The notes below the pieces were generated by a model. That model was not told where the DNA came from. It saw nothing but the letters and a program-made list of their open reading frames with translations, and made no database searches. A DNA stretch of 14,878 nt, taken from the NCBI GenBank assembly GCA_946887105.1, contig CAMPKJ010000108.1, positions 1 through 14,878 of the forward strand, written 5' to 3'. The position numbers and the translations under genes are program-made. Origin of the DNA: an uncultured Acidobacteriota bacterium. GTDB taxonomy: Bacteria; Acidobacteriota; Thermoanaerobaculia; Gp7-AA8. Shown here one piece after another: positions 1 to 8,247 of the stretch; positions within the stretch are counted from its first letter, which is position 1; each line of letters opens with the position of its first letter.

Positions 1-36
1 GAAGTTGGAGAAGTGAGTTTTGCGCGAGAGCCGCCG

Positions 37-91
37 CTCACCCGGCCTTCGGCCAACCTCTCCCCGTAGAGCGGGGAGAGGGCAGGGTGAG
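37..91. repeat. Nested inverted repeat (REP-like intergenic element)
   Basis: An outer pair CTCACCC (37-43) / GGGTGAG (85-91) encloses two hairpins. The first is GGCC-TTC-GGCC (44-54). The second is a perfect 10-bp stem CCTCTCCCCG (57-66) / CGGGGAGAGG (72-81) with a 5-nt loop. As single-stranded nucleic acid this would fold as a three-way junction. From memory, similar strings with CCTCTCCCC and GGGTGAG blocks are common intergenic repeats in GC-rich bacteria, which I could not check here. No U-tract follows, so it is not a standard intrinsic terminator. Confidence 0.7.
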
Positions 92-105
92 GGGCGCCAC
101 TCGCT

Positions 106-111
106 TATACT
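106..111 (+). promoter_or_regulatory. -10 element, probably for a leaderless transcript
   Basis: TATACT ends 6 nt before the GTG at 118, and there is no Shine-Dalgarno sequence in between. This spacing puts the transcription start at or very near the start codon. No good -35 is visible, since the nested repeat lies just upstream. Confidence 0.45.
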
Positions 112-117
112 TACCTC

Positions 118-588
118 GTGAACCGCACCATCGAATCGGCACTGCGTTTCGTGAACCTCACCTCGGCCGGATTGCTGGCCGGCTCTCTCGGCTTCGGCGA
201 CGCCGCGCTGGTGCCGGGATGGAAGGACGAGTTGCCCCGCGACGATGGCGACCCTCTGAAGATCGCGGGATGGTTCGACGCGATCGGTCCCGTCGCTCTC
301 GGCACTGCCGTGACGCTGGCGATCGCGGCACCGGGCGGCGCACCCGCACGCCGGCTCCTCGACTCCGCATCCGCCGTTGCGCTCGCGGGCGTGCTCGCCG
401 CGACGATCATGGTCACCGTGCCGATCAACAAGGAGCTCGAAGCGCAGCCCGCGACCGACTATCCGAGCGATCGCTCGCAGTCACTGGTCAAGAGCTGGGG
501 ACGCGCACACGCGGTCCGCACATCCCTCGGTATCGCCGGCTTCGTCTGCGCGGTGGCCGCGTCGAATCTCTCGCGTCACGCGAAGTGA
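118..588 (+). CDS. DUF1772-like (anthrone oxygenase-like) small membrane protein
   Basis: This is a 156-residue protein. Hydrophobic segments lie at about residues 9-26, 52-72, 84-104 and 135-150, suggesting a four-helix inner-membrane protein. The segment with PINKEL (about 101-106), followed by a W-x-R-x-H region (about 128-132) before the last helix, resembles the DUF1772 / anthrone-oxygenase-like family, whose members in bacteria are mostly uncharacterised. The start is GTG at 118, chosen because the membrane pattern begins right after it and a TATACT box lies 6 nt upstream. An ATG at 87 in another frame gives no recognisable protein. The 3' end overlaps the convergent thiL gene by 13 bp. 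The family call rests on pattern memory and the function is unknown. Confidence 0.7.
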   Translation: MNRTIESALRFVNLTSAGLLAGSLGFGDAALVPGWKDELPRDDGDPLKIAGWFDAIGPVALGTAVTLAIAAPGGAPARRLLDSASAVALAGVLAATIMVTVPINKELEAQPATDYPSDRSQSLVKSWGRAHAVRTSLGIAGFVCAVAASNLSRHAK

Positions 589-1517
589 TCCCAGCCGCGC
601 GGCTCCACCGGCTGCGCCACGCCATCATCGTTCAGGATCACGCCGCGCGCCTTCGTCATCCGTCCAATCGCGTAAACAGGACGCCCTAGGCGCGTGCTCA
701 GCTCCGACTCGCGCATCGATGAGGTAAACAGCAGCGCGTACTCCTCGCCGCCGTGCAGCACGGCGTCCTTCACGTTGATGCCGAGCTTCGCGGCGTATGC
801 GAGCAGATCGGGGAACACCGGAATGCGCTGTTTCTCGATCTCCGCGCCGCAGTTCGACGCTTCGCAGAGGTGATGCAGATCGGACGACAGTCCGTCGGAG
901 ACGTCGATGCACGACGTGACTTCATCGATGCGCGCCAGTGCCATGCCGAGCGCCAGCTCGGGCTCCGGATCGAGATGCCGCCGGATCGCGGATTCGATGA
1001 ATTCGCGCTCCGCGTATGCCTTCACGTCTTTCTTCAGCAATGCGAATCCGGCCGCGCTTCCGCCAATCGGCCGCGAAACGTAAATGCGATCGCCCGGACG
1101 CGCGCCGCTGCGCAACAGCGGACGAGTGAGGATGCGGCCGATCGCCGTCACGGAAATCGTGAGCTTCTCCGCGCGTGAAAAATCGCCGCCGACGATCTCG
1201 ATTCCGTGTTCGCGCGCCGCTTCGGCGAACGCGACCAGCATCGCGTCCACGCCGTCGAGCGACCACGGCGGCAAGCCGAGCGACAACAGCGCGTACGAGG
1301 GCGCGGCGCCCATCGCGGCGAGATCGGAGAGATTCACCGCCAGGCTCTTGCGCGCGATCAATCGCAACGGAGCGTCGCGCGTGAAGTCGACGTCTTCGAT
1401 CAACAGATCGGTCGTCAGCACCTGGGCGTTACTTTCTGCAGGGACGACAGCCGCGTCATCGCCGATGCGCGGAGAGAAGAGCTCGCGCACGCGTGCGACG
1501 AGCCGCGATTCGTTCAT
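576..1517 (-). CDS. thiL: Thiamine-monophosphate kinase ThiL
   Basis: ThiL phosphorylates thiamine monophosphate with ATP to make thiamine diphosphate, the last step of vitamin B1 cofactor synthesis in the cytoplasm. The 313-residue protein is close to the usual 310-330. It shows the family's metal and ATP-binding acidic motifs: GDD at 19-21, TTDLLIEDVDF at 35-45, NLSDLAAMGA at 62-71, GGD at 110-112 and DVSDGL at 205-210, with GEEYALLF near the C-terminus. The start is fixed by a 4-bp ATGA overlap with the truA stop (1514-1517) and by GGAG at 1524-1527, 6 nt upstream. The reading frame stays open far upstream, but that part is truA antisense to itself in frame and is not ThiL. It is translationally coupled to truA, and its 3' end overlaps the convergent DUF1772-like gene. 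Confidence 0.96.
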   Translation of the reverse strand: MNESRLVARVRELFSPRIGDDAAVVPAESNAQVLTTDLLIEDVDFTRDAPLRLIARKSLAVNLSDLAAMGAAPSYALLSLGLPPWSLDGVDAMLVAFAEAAREHGIEIVGGDFSRAEKLTISVTAIGRILTRPLLRSGARPGDRIYVSRPIGGSAAGFALLKKDVKAYAEREFIESAIRRHLDPEPELALGMALARIDEVTSCIDVSDGLSSDLHHLCEASNCGAEIEKQRIPVFPDLLAYAAKLGINVKDAVLHGGEEYALLFTSSMRESELSTRLGRPVYAIGRMTKARGVILNDDGVAQPVEPRGWDHFA

Positions 1518-2305
1518 CTCCTGCTCCGCCGGAACGCGTGCACCGGCACGATCGGCTCGACCGCGCGCTCGAAGGACTCGCCTCCGTAGACGATCGCTTC
1601 GAGGAACAACCCGGACGGCGGCGCGGTGGGCGTCCACGGCTCGCCTTTCGGCCCGAGGCGGCGCGCGAGATCGCGTTCGTTTCCGCGTCCCACCTCGACC
1701 AGGAACGACGTCAGCTTGCGCACCATCTTCCAGAGAAAGTGCGATGCGGCGATGCGGAAGAGAATCTGATCGCCGGCGCGTACGAGCTCGCAGCGTTCGA
1801 CGACCACGATGCGCGAGTCTTCCTGCTTCAGGCGCTTGTCGGTGAACGCGCTGAAGTCGTGCCGTCCCGCGATCGCGGACGCGGCGTTCTGCATCGCGTC
1901 GAGATCGAGGCGGTCCTTGATCCACCAGACGAACGACTTCGCGAACGCCGTGCGCCGCGTGGCGATCTGGTAGAGGTAGACCCGCGATTTCGCGTCGTGC
2001 CGCGCGTGGAAATCGTCATTCACGCGGACCGCGTCGAGGATGCTGATGTCGTGCGGCAGGAGGTCGTTGAGCTTGCGCGTGAGCTGCAGCGGATCGTGCG
2101 TCTTGTGCGTGCGGAGATGCGCGACCTGCGCCGACGCGTGCACGCCCGCATCCGTCCGTCCCGCGCCTCCGATGTCGGCGTCGCCGAGGACGTCGCTCGC
2201 GGCGCGCAGCAGGTGGCCCTGGATGGTCTTCTGCGTGTTACCCTGCGCCTGCCAACCGGAATAGCGAGTGCCTTCGTACTCGATCGTCAGTTTGTAAGTC
2301 GGCAT
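1514..2305 (-). CDS. truA: tRNA pseudouridine(38-40) synthase TruA
   Basis: TruA converts uridines at positions 38-40 of the tRNA anticodon arm to pseudouridine. The 263-residue length matches the family (about 250-275). The N-terminus MPTYKLTIEYEGTRYSGWQ is the typical TruA opening. The catalytic aspartate lies in GAGRTDAGVHA (D52), and the later conserved block ASHFLWKMVRKL (about 203-214) is also present. The start is the only sensible one and lies inside a CATG shared with the oppositely oriented DUF971 gene. There is no strong SD, only GTGGGCGC just upstream. The stop overlaps the thiL start by 4 bp, so the two form an operon pairing tRNA modification with thiamine diphosphate synthesis, with no obvious functional link. 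Confidence 0.97.
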   Translation of the reverse strand: MPTYKLTIEYEGTRYSGWQAQGNTQKTIQGHLLRAASDVLGDADIGGAGRTDAGVHASAQVAHLRTHKTHDPLQLTRKLNDLLPHDISILDAVRVNDDFHARHDAKSRVYLYQIATRRTAFAKSFVWWIKDRLDLDAMQNAASAIAGRHDFSAFTDKRLKQEDSRIVVVERCELVRAGDQILFRIAASHFLWKMVRKLTSFLVEVGRGNERDLARRLGPKGEPWTPTAPPSGLFLEAIVYGGESFERAVEPIVPVHAFRRSRR

Positions 2306-2612
2306 GCGCCCACGTTCGTATCAGGTTCTCGGGGATCTCTTCGTCGTCGTCTGGGACGACGGCCACGAATCATACTACCCGCTCGAAGACCTCCGCCGCG
2401 CCTGCCCCTGCGCGGTCTGCTCCGGCGAGCCCGACCTCTTCGGCCGCATGTACGGCGGCGCCCCGCAACGCTATCGCCCCGAGTCGTTCGTGCTCACCGG
2501 CGTCGAGACCATCGGCAACTACGCCCTGCAGCCGAACTGGGCGGACGGGCACACGTACGGCATCTGGACGTACGAGCGATTGCGCGATTTCTGCGCCGAT
2601 TGCACGAAATAG
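2304..2612 (+). CDS. DUF971 domain protein
   Basis: This 102-residue protein is of the DUF971 type, the domain also found at the N-terminus of gamma-butyrobetaine hydroxylases. Visible features are an early basic/hydrophobic strand region, W-x-D-G-H-E-x-x-Y, L-R-x-x-C-P-C-x-x-C (about 29-39), and a C-terminal segment with NYALQPNWADGHTYGIWTYERL. The cysteine cluster CPCAVC and the late C-A-D-C (97-100) could bind a metal; I infer this from the residues only. The start must be the ATG at 2304: a TAA in frame lies 9 nt upstream and the next ATG is near codon 49. There is no SD. The role is unknown; stand-alone DUF971 proteins have been linked to iron-sulfur and cofactor biology, but nothing here proves that. 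Confidence 0.88.
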   Translation: MRPRSYQVLGDLFVVVWDDGHESYYPLEDLRRACPCAVCSGEPDLFGRMYGGAPQRYRPESFVLTGVETIGNYALQPNWADGHTYGIWTYERLRDFCADCTK

Positions 2613-2635
2613 CAAACCGAGGGACACTCGGGTAC

Positions 2636-2790
2636 GTGGAGACCACCTGGAACGTCACCAAGGCAGCGATGAACCTGCGCAAGCACGGCATTCGTTTTGA
2701 AGACGCCATCACGATCTTCGACGATCCGCTGATCGTCGACATGGAGGATCCCTGGCACTCTATGATGAACAGCGGTTGCTCGCCGCCTGA
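2636..2790 (+). pseudogene. BrnT-family (DUF497) toxin remnant, frameshifted and truncated
   Basis: From a GTG at 2636 the frame reads ETTWNVTKAAMNLRKHG, then RFEDAITIFDDPLIVDMEDPWHS. This is the N-terminal half of a BrnT ribonuclease toxin (pattern W-x-x-x-K-A-x-x-N-x-x-K-H-G-x-x-F-E-x-A-x-x-x-F-D-D-P). After HS the original frame turns into unrelated residues, but the -1 frame from 2761 continues YDEQRLLAA and then stops at 2788-2790. The family often has HS followed by Y-D-E-x-R there, so a single missing base near 2759-2761 explains the break. The second half of the roughly 90-residue domain is absent, and no BrnA antitoxin lies nearby. It looks like a dead toxin-antitoxin relic. Confidence 0.65.
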
Positions 2791-2824
2791 ACCGCGTACG
2801 GAATCCGCAACCGCCTGAACCACA

Positions 2825-3775
2825 TCAGGCGACGATCAACGTCCCGTCTTTCCCCTGCAACGCCTCCCGCAATACATCGACATCGGTGATCAACACCTGT
2901 TTTCCGGTCGCGCGCACGAACTGCAGCGCGCTGTCGATCTTCGGTCCCATCGAGCCGGCCGGGAACTGTCCGTCCGCGAGGTGCTGCTCCGCTTCGGCAA
3001 CGGTCATCCGCTCGACGAAGCGTTGCGAGGGCTTGCCGAAATCGAGAGCGACTTTCGGGACGCCGGTGAGGATGATGAACAGGTCGGCGTCGAGATCCGC
3101 GGCCAGTCGCGCGGACGCGTAGTCCTTGTCGATCACCGCCTCGATGCCGCGCCACTGGCCATCGCGGCCCTTCACGACCGGGATCCCGCCGCCGCCCGCG
3201 GCCACGACCACGGCCGCTGATTCGAGCATCCGCGCGACGGTGTTGATGTTGAGAATGCGCAGCGGACGCGGCGACGGAACGACGTGGCGCCATCCGCGTC
3301 CCGAGTCTTCCTTCATCGTCCATCCGAGATCGCGCTCCAGCGCCTCGGCGCGATAGCGCGTGAAGAACGGCCCGATCGGCTTGGTGGGACGCTTGAACGC
3401 GGGATCGTTCACATCGACTTCGACCTCGGTGAGGATCGTCGCCACTTCCCCCGACGTCGACGCGGCAAGCCCGATCGACTCCAGCCGGTTGCGGATGGCC
3501 TGTTGCAGCATGAAGCCGATCGACCCTTCCGTCTGCGCGACGCACACATCGAGCGACTGCGGCGGGATCTTGGTCGATGCCTCTTCAGCCTGAATGAGGA
3601 TGTTGCCGACCTGCGGGCCGTTGCCGTGCACGACGATCAGCTTGTAGCCGAGGCGCACGATCTCGGCGAGCCAGCGCGCGGCCTGCTTCGCGCGCGCGAT
3701 CTGCTCTTCCTGCGTGCCGTGATCCTCGGGACGAAGGAGCGCGTTGCCGCCGAACGCAACGACCGCGAGCGGCAT
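2825..3775 (-). CDS. arcC: Carbamate kinase ArcC
   Basis: Carbamate kinase uses carbamoyl phosphate and ADP to make ATP, CO2 and ammonia, the energy-yielding last step of the arginine deiminase pathway; the reaction is reversible. The 316 residues match the family (about 310-320). Motifs seen are AFGGNALL at 7-14, VVHGNGPQVGN at about 48-58, a central K-P-I-G-P-F segment, AAGGGGIPV at about 192-200, DKDYASARLA for the nucleotide site, and ILTGVPKVAL. The start follows GAGG, 7 nt upstream, within a short tandem repeat. The gene lies 45 bp downstream of arcA on the same strand, so the two are probably cotranscribed. The catabolic ornithine carbamoyltransferase (arcB) that usually sits between or beside them is missing here. 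Confidence 0.96.
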   Translation of the reverse strand: MPLAVVAFGGNALLRPEDHGTQEEQIARAKQAARWLAEIVRLGYKLIVVHGNGPQVGNILIQAEEASTKIPPQSLDVCVAQTEGSIGFMLQQAIRNRLESIGLAASTSGEVATILTEVEVDVNDPAFKRPTKPIGPFFTRYRAEALERDLGWTMKEDSGRGWRHVVPSPRPLRILNINTVARMLESAAVVVAAGGGGIPVVKGRDGQWRGIEAVIDKDYASARLAADLDADLFIILTGVPKVALDFGKPSQRFVERMTVAEAEQHLADGQFPAGSMGPKIDSALQFVRATGKQVLITDVDVLREALQGKDGTLIVA

Positions 3776-3778
3776 CAG

Positions 3779-3853
3779 ACGTCCTCACGCGACATCGTCA
3801 TACGTCCTCACGCGACATTGTCAAATGTCCTCTCGGACGAGCGGCATCGTCAT
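3779..3853 (-). repeat. Tandem repeat at the arcA-arcC junction
   Basis: Two adjacent 23-bp units (3779-3801 and 3802-3824) match at 21 of 23 positions. A third, diverged 29-bp copy (3825-3853) is the last codons of arcA itself. Read on the minus strand, the arcA end encodes MTMPLVREDI and each spacer unit could encode MTMSREDV. Each spacer unit also carries ATG-MSREDV-stop, and the last one ends in TGATG with the arcC start. The GAGG inside the unit supplies the arcC ribosome-binding site. Confidence 0.75.
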
Positions 3854-5086
3854 GCACCGCGGGCCGCCGCGCGCGCGCGACAGCTCATTGCCGGCGATCT
3901 GCAGCGCGTACTTTTTGTTCGTCCACGTCTCCAGCTCCGTGCGCCCGAGGAGCAGGTCGTCCTCGTACACGATGTGATAGCCGTGCCTGGCCAGCGCCTC
4001 GGCGGTGCGCACGTTGCGCTCGTACAGCAGGATCACGCCCGGCGCCAGTGCAAACGCATTCGCGCCGTCCGTCCACTGCTCGCGCTGCTGATCGACGGCA
4101 CTCTTGCCGCCGCAGTAGATCGGCTCGAGATCGAATCCTTTCTTCTTGAGGACGCCGAGGAGCGACTTCTGCTCCGAGTACGTAAATGCCTTCTTCGTCA
4201 GATCGACGGTGGTGATCTTCGCCGCCTGGCTGCCGCTGGGCAGGATCACCGGCGGGTAGATCAGGCATTCGTGTCGATTGATGAACGTGAAGATCGTGTC
4301 CAGATGCATGAACGACCGCTGGCGCGGGATGTCGACGATGATCACGCTCTTGATGCCGGCATTGGCCTTCTTCAGCGACTGAATCAGCGCTTCGACGCCG
4401 GCTTTGCTGGTGCGCTCGGTGACGCCGATCAGCAGCAGATCGCGGCGCGGGATGAGCACGTCGCCGCCTTCGAGCGTCGGCGACTTGCGCGACATCGGAC
4501 GCTCCGGCTCCGTGTCCATGAAGTCCACCCAGAAGATGTCATCGCGCTGGAAGTGCGGGTGATTCTCGAAGACATATTTGGAGATCAGCGACTCGCGACG
4601 CCGCGCCTGCGTGGCCATCGCGGAGACCACCACGCGATCGCCGATGACGATCTGCGGATCGCGCATGAAGAAGAGATTCGGGATCGGATAGAGATCGAAC
4701 TGCGGCAACTCTCCTGACTCGGTCTCGCGCGCGATTCCCGAGATCAGCACCTCCGCGAGCGCGGCCGGACGCATCTCCAGCAGCTCGGCAATGAGCTTGC
4801 GCCCGAGGCGATTGCGCTTGCCGAGATCGCGGACGATGTGATCCTTGACGTCGCCGTCCTCGAGGCACTCCTCGAGCAGGTCCTGCAGGTCGAGAACCTC
4901 GTCCGCCACGAAACGGATCAGTTGCTGGAAACGGCGGTGCTCCTCGCGCGCGACCTGCCCGTAGAGGATGTCGTCGAAGAGAAGCTGCGCCATCATCGGC
5001 GGGACCATCAGGTCGATTTCCCGGCCTGGCAGATGGACCAGGACCGACTTCAGCCGGCCGATTTCACTCGTTACGTTGAGATGCAT
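3821..5086 (-). CDS. arcA: Arginine deiminase ArcA
   Basis: ArcA hydrolyses L-arginine to citrulline and ammonia in the cytoplasm, the first step of the arginine deiminase pathway. The 421 residues match the family (about 405-420). The guanidino-modifying catalytic set is present: D143 in FMRDP, E206 to D209 in EGGD, H261 and D263 in HLDT, and the nucleophile C411 in GGPRCMTMPL near the C-terminus. There is no SD; a TAGAAT box ends 9 nt upstream of the ATG, so the message may be leaderless or nearly so. It is divergent from the exported TPR gene, with 48 bp between the starts, and arcC follows downstream. No arginine/ornithine antiporter (arcD) or arcB is in the window. Confidence 0.97.
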   Translation of the reverse strand: MHLNVTSEIGRLKSVLVHLPGREIDLMVPPMMAQLLFDDILYGQVAREEHRRFQQLIRFVADEVLDLQDLLEECLEDGDVKDHIVRDLGKRNRLGRKLIAELLEMRPAALAEVLISGIARETESGELPQFDLYPIPNLFFMRDPQIVIGDRVVVSAMATQARRRESLISKYVFENHPHFQRDDIFWVDFMDTEPERPMSRKSPTLEGGDVLIPRRDLLLIGVTERTSKAGVEALIQSLKKANAGIKSVIIVDIPRQRSFMHLDTIFTFINRHECLIYPPVILPSGSQAAKITTVDLTKKAFTYSEQKSLLGVLKKKGFDLEPIYCGGKSAVDQQREQWTDGANAFALAPGVILLYERNVRTAEALARHGYHIVYEDDLLLGRTELETWTNKKYALQIAGNELSRARGGPRCMTMPLVREDI

Positions 5087-5095
5087 GCGGGCGCG

Positions 5096-5101
5096 ATTCT
5101 A
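5096..5101 (-). promoter_or_regulatory. -10-like element upstream of arcA
   Basis: TAGAAT (minus strand) ends 9 nt before the arcA ATG. No convincing -35 is seen 15-18 nt further upstream. It lies in the 48-bp gap shared with the divergent TPR gene, so the two promoters would overlap. Confidence 0.35.
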
Positions 5102-5118
5102 CTCAACATCAGTTGCGC

Positions 5119-5124
5119 TAAGAT
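5119..5124 (+). promoter_or_regulatory. -10-like element upstream of the exported TPR gene
   Basis: TAAGAT ends 10 nt before the ATG at 5135, with no Shine-Dalgarno sequence between. This fits a leaderless or very short leader transcript. The -35 region is unclear. Confidence 0.35.
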
Positions 5125-5134
5125 TCTGGCCGCC

Positions 5135-5974
5135 ATGCGCACGACTCCAGCCGTGCTCGTCGCCCTCCTCTCCGGGCTCATTCCTGCATTCGCGTCGCAC
5201 GCGATCTCGCCGCGGATCGTCTTCGAGCGCGTACTGCCGCCGGCGCACGATCTGGGCGATGCACGCGACGTCGCGATCGTCGAGGCGGCGACCAACGATC
5301 CGCGGGTCGAGATGTTCGTCGATCAGCTCATCCACCACGTCAACCGCTCCGGAACCCTGACGCTGCGCTCCATGCGCAGCGGGACCGGTCCCGCCGGCGC
5401 GCACCTGAACATCGAGACCTTCCGCTGCGAGACCGCGGTGCGCGAGACGGAGGGTGCCGTCCGCGACGCCGACGGAAATCGCGTGAAGCAGCGCCTCTAT
5501 CTCATCGACGCGGTCTGCGGCGCGCGCATCGGCGTGCTCTCGCGCTTCCTGAAGCCGGTGTCGACGTTCTTTGCGAAGGGCGAGGGCACGTCGCCGCGGC
5601 TGGAGTCGGTGACGGACGAAGAGCGCGAGAACGCGCTGCGGGATGCGGCACGCTACGCCGCCATCGATGCGGCGGAACGGATCACGCCGCGGCGCGTGCG
5701 CGAGTCGATCATGCTCGATGAAACAGCGCCCGCATTCGCCGAGGGAATGGCCATGATCGAGGCGGGACGGCTCGCCGATGCGCGCGCGATCTGGCAGCGC
5801 GCCATGCAGACGCAGGCGCGATCGGCGGCGCTGCGGTTCAACCTCGCGGCGGTGAACGAAGCGTTGGGCGATCGCCGCGCGGCGGAACTGCACTACAACG
5901 CGGCGCGCCAGCTCGCGCCCGCGGAGCCGCGGTACGCGAGCGAGTTGAAGCTGTTCATGCGGCGCAAGCCGTAG
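5135..5974 (+). CDS. Exported TPR-containing protein of unknown function
   Basis: This is a 279-residue protein. Residues 1-20 (MRTTPAVLVALLSGLIPAFA) look like a signal peptide with cleavage near ASHA, so it is probably periplasmic or secreted. A central domain of about 30-190 has mixed character that I do not recognise, with two cysteines near 98 and 128 that could form a disulfide. The C-terminal part (about 205-275) reads as two tetratricopeptide-like helical repeats: AEGMAMIEAGRLADARAIW and then LRFNLAAVNEALGDRRAAEL, ending in A-P-A-E-P. TPR regions bind protein partners. The ATG at 5135 was chosen because the signal peptide follows it, although the frame is open to 4838, inside arcA antisense sequence. 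A strong terminator follows the stop. Confidence 0.75.
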   Translation: MRTTPAVLVALLSGLIPAFASHAISPRIVFERVLPPAHDLGDARDVAIVEAATNDPRVEMFVDQLIHHVNRSGTLTLRSMRSGTGPAGAHLNIETFRCETAVRETEGAVRDADGNRVKQRLYLIDAVCGARIGVLSRFLKPVSTFFAKGEGTSPRLESVTDEERENALRDAARYAAIDAAERITPRRVRESIMLDETAPAFAEGMAMIEAGRLADARAIWQRAMQTQARSAALRFNLAAVNEALGDRRAAELHYNAARQLAPAEPRYASELKLFMRRKP

Positions 5975-5977
5975 CTG

Positions 5978-6005
5978 AAAGGGCGGGCCGAAGCCCGCCC
6001 TTTTT
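5978..6005 (+). terminator. Rho-independent terminator after the TPR gene
   Basis: A perfect 11-bp stem AAAGGGCGGGC (5978-5988) / GCCCGCCCTTT (5993-6003) has a CGAA loop and a T run to 6005. It starts 3 nt after the stop codon. For the opposite strand the run after the stem is only TTT, so termination of hsp20 from the other side would be weak. Confidence 0.93.
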
Positions 6006-6013
6006 CGGAATGC

Positions 6014-6472
6014 TTATGCGTCGAGCTGCTTGCTCGCGTTGACGTTGACCTGGATCTGCTTCGGACGAGAGTCCTCTTTCTTCGGGATCTCGACCTCCAG
6101 CACGCCGTTGCGGTAATCGGCTTTGATCTGGTTGGCGTCGACGCTCCGCGGCAGCGTGAACGTGCGGGTGAAGCTGCCGTACGCACGCTCGATGCGGTGG
6201 TAGTTGCGGTCGTCCTTGCGCTCGAACTGGCGCTCGCCCGACACGGTGAGCATGCCGTCCTCGAACGTCACGCGGATGTCCTTCTCGTCGAGACCGGGCA
6301 CTTCGACCTTCACGAGGATCTTCTCGTTCTCCTCGAGCACGTCCACGGGCGGGTTCCAGGCCGCCGACCGAGCCTCTTCCTGCATGAACGGATAGCGGAA
6401 GAAAGGCTCGAAGAACGCGGTCTCGAGGCGGCGAAGGTCATCAAACGGGTTGAAACGGGTAATACGAGTCAT
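6014..6472 (-). CDS. Hsp20 / alpha-crystallin family small heat shock protein
   Basis: This small ATP-independent holdase binds unfolding proteins and keeps them soluble. It has 152 residues, typical of bacterial class A proteins. The N-terminal arm holds MTRITRFNPFDDLRRLE and a phenylalanine-rich stretch. The alpha-crystallin domain spans about residues 38-138, with NPPVDVLEENEKILVKVEVPG, the DGMLTVSGER strand and the YGSFTRTFTLP and A-x-Y-x-N-G-V-L-E-V-x-I-P blocks. A short C-terminal tail has PKQIQV, a variant of the I-x-I/V motif used in oligomer assembly. ACCTCCT (6480-6486 on the plus strand) is a full consensus SD 7 nt before the start, and a strong promoter lies upstream, so high expression is expected. 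No CIRCE operator or clear RNA thermometer was seen. Confidence 0.96.
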   Translation of the reverse strand: MTRITRFNPFDDLRRLETAFFEPFFRYPFMQEEARSAAWNPPVDVLEENEKILVKVEVPGLDEKDIRVTFEDGMLTVSGERQFERKDDRNYHRIERAYGSFTRTFTLPRSVDANQIKADYRNGVLEVEIPKKEDSRPKQIQVNVNASKQLDA

Positions 6473-6532
6473 GATCTTGACCTCCTTTTGATTGATATGA
6501 GTCCTATCGGCTCATGATTCGATGAACGCATG

Positions 6533-6560
6533 AATATAGTCTCGGTATTTCTGATGTCAA
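6533..6560 (-). promoter_or_regulatory. Sigma70-type promoter of hsp20
   Basis: On the minus strand TTGACA (6555-6560) and TATATT (6533-6538) are separated by 16 nt. A transcript would start near 6526 and give a leader of about 50 nt. The leader holds a weak 5-bp hairpin ATGAG/CTCAT (6497-6501 / 6511-6515). It is not a sigma32-type promoter by eye. Confidence 0.75.
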
Positions 6561-6627
6561 GAGGCTCAGATCACTTGAAACAATGTTACGGGATGACCCC
6601 GACTCCTCCCCGTGTTGTGCCGCGCGC

Positions 6628-8230
<1,603 letters not shown>

Positions 8231-8247
<17 letters not shown>

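Noticed and set aside
1518..1925. N-terminal extension of thiL to 1925
   Set aside because: The extra residues are arginine-rich out-of-frame truA sequence. ThiL homology begins at the ATG at 1517, which has an SD and an ATGA overlap.
2814..2829. CCTGA/TCAGG hairpin as a terminator for arcC or the BrnT remnant
   Set aside because: The stem is only 5 bp and no T run follows on either strand.
3779..3853. CRISPR-like repeats between arcA and arcC
   Set aside because: The units are directly adjacent with no spacers and are derived from the arcA end.
3284..4717. 477-codon plus-strand frame antisense to arcC and arcA
   Set aside because: It has no family-like motifs, and its composition mirrors the complement of real coding sequence.
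4838..5134. N-terminal extension of the exported TPR gene into arcA
   Set aside because: The signal peptide starts at 5135, and the extension is antisense to arcA.
6473..6532. RNA thermometer (ROSE or fourU) in the hsp20 leader
   Set aside because: No segment in the leader pairs convincingly with the AGGAGGT; there is only one weak 5-bp hairpin further upstream.
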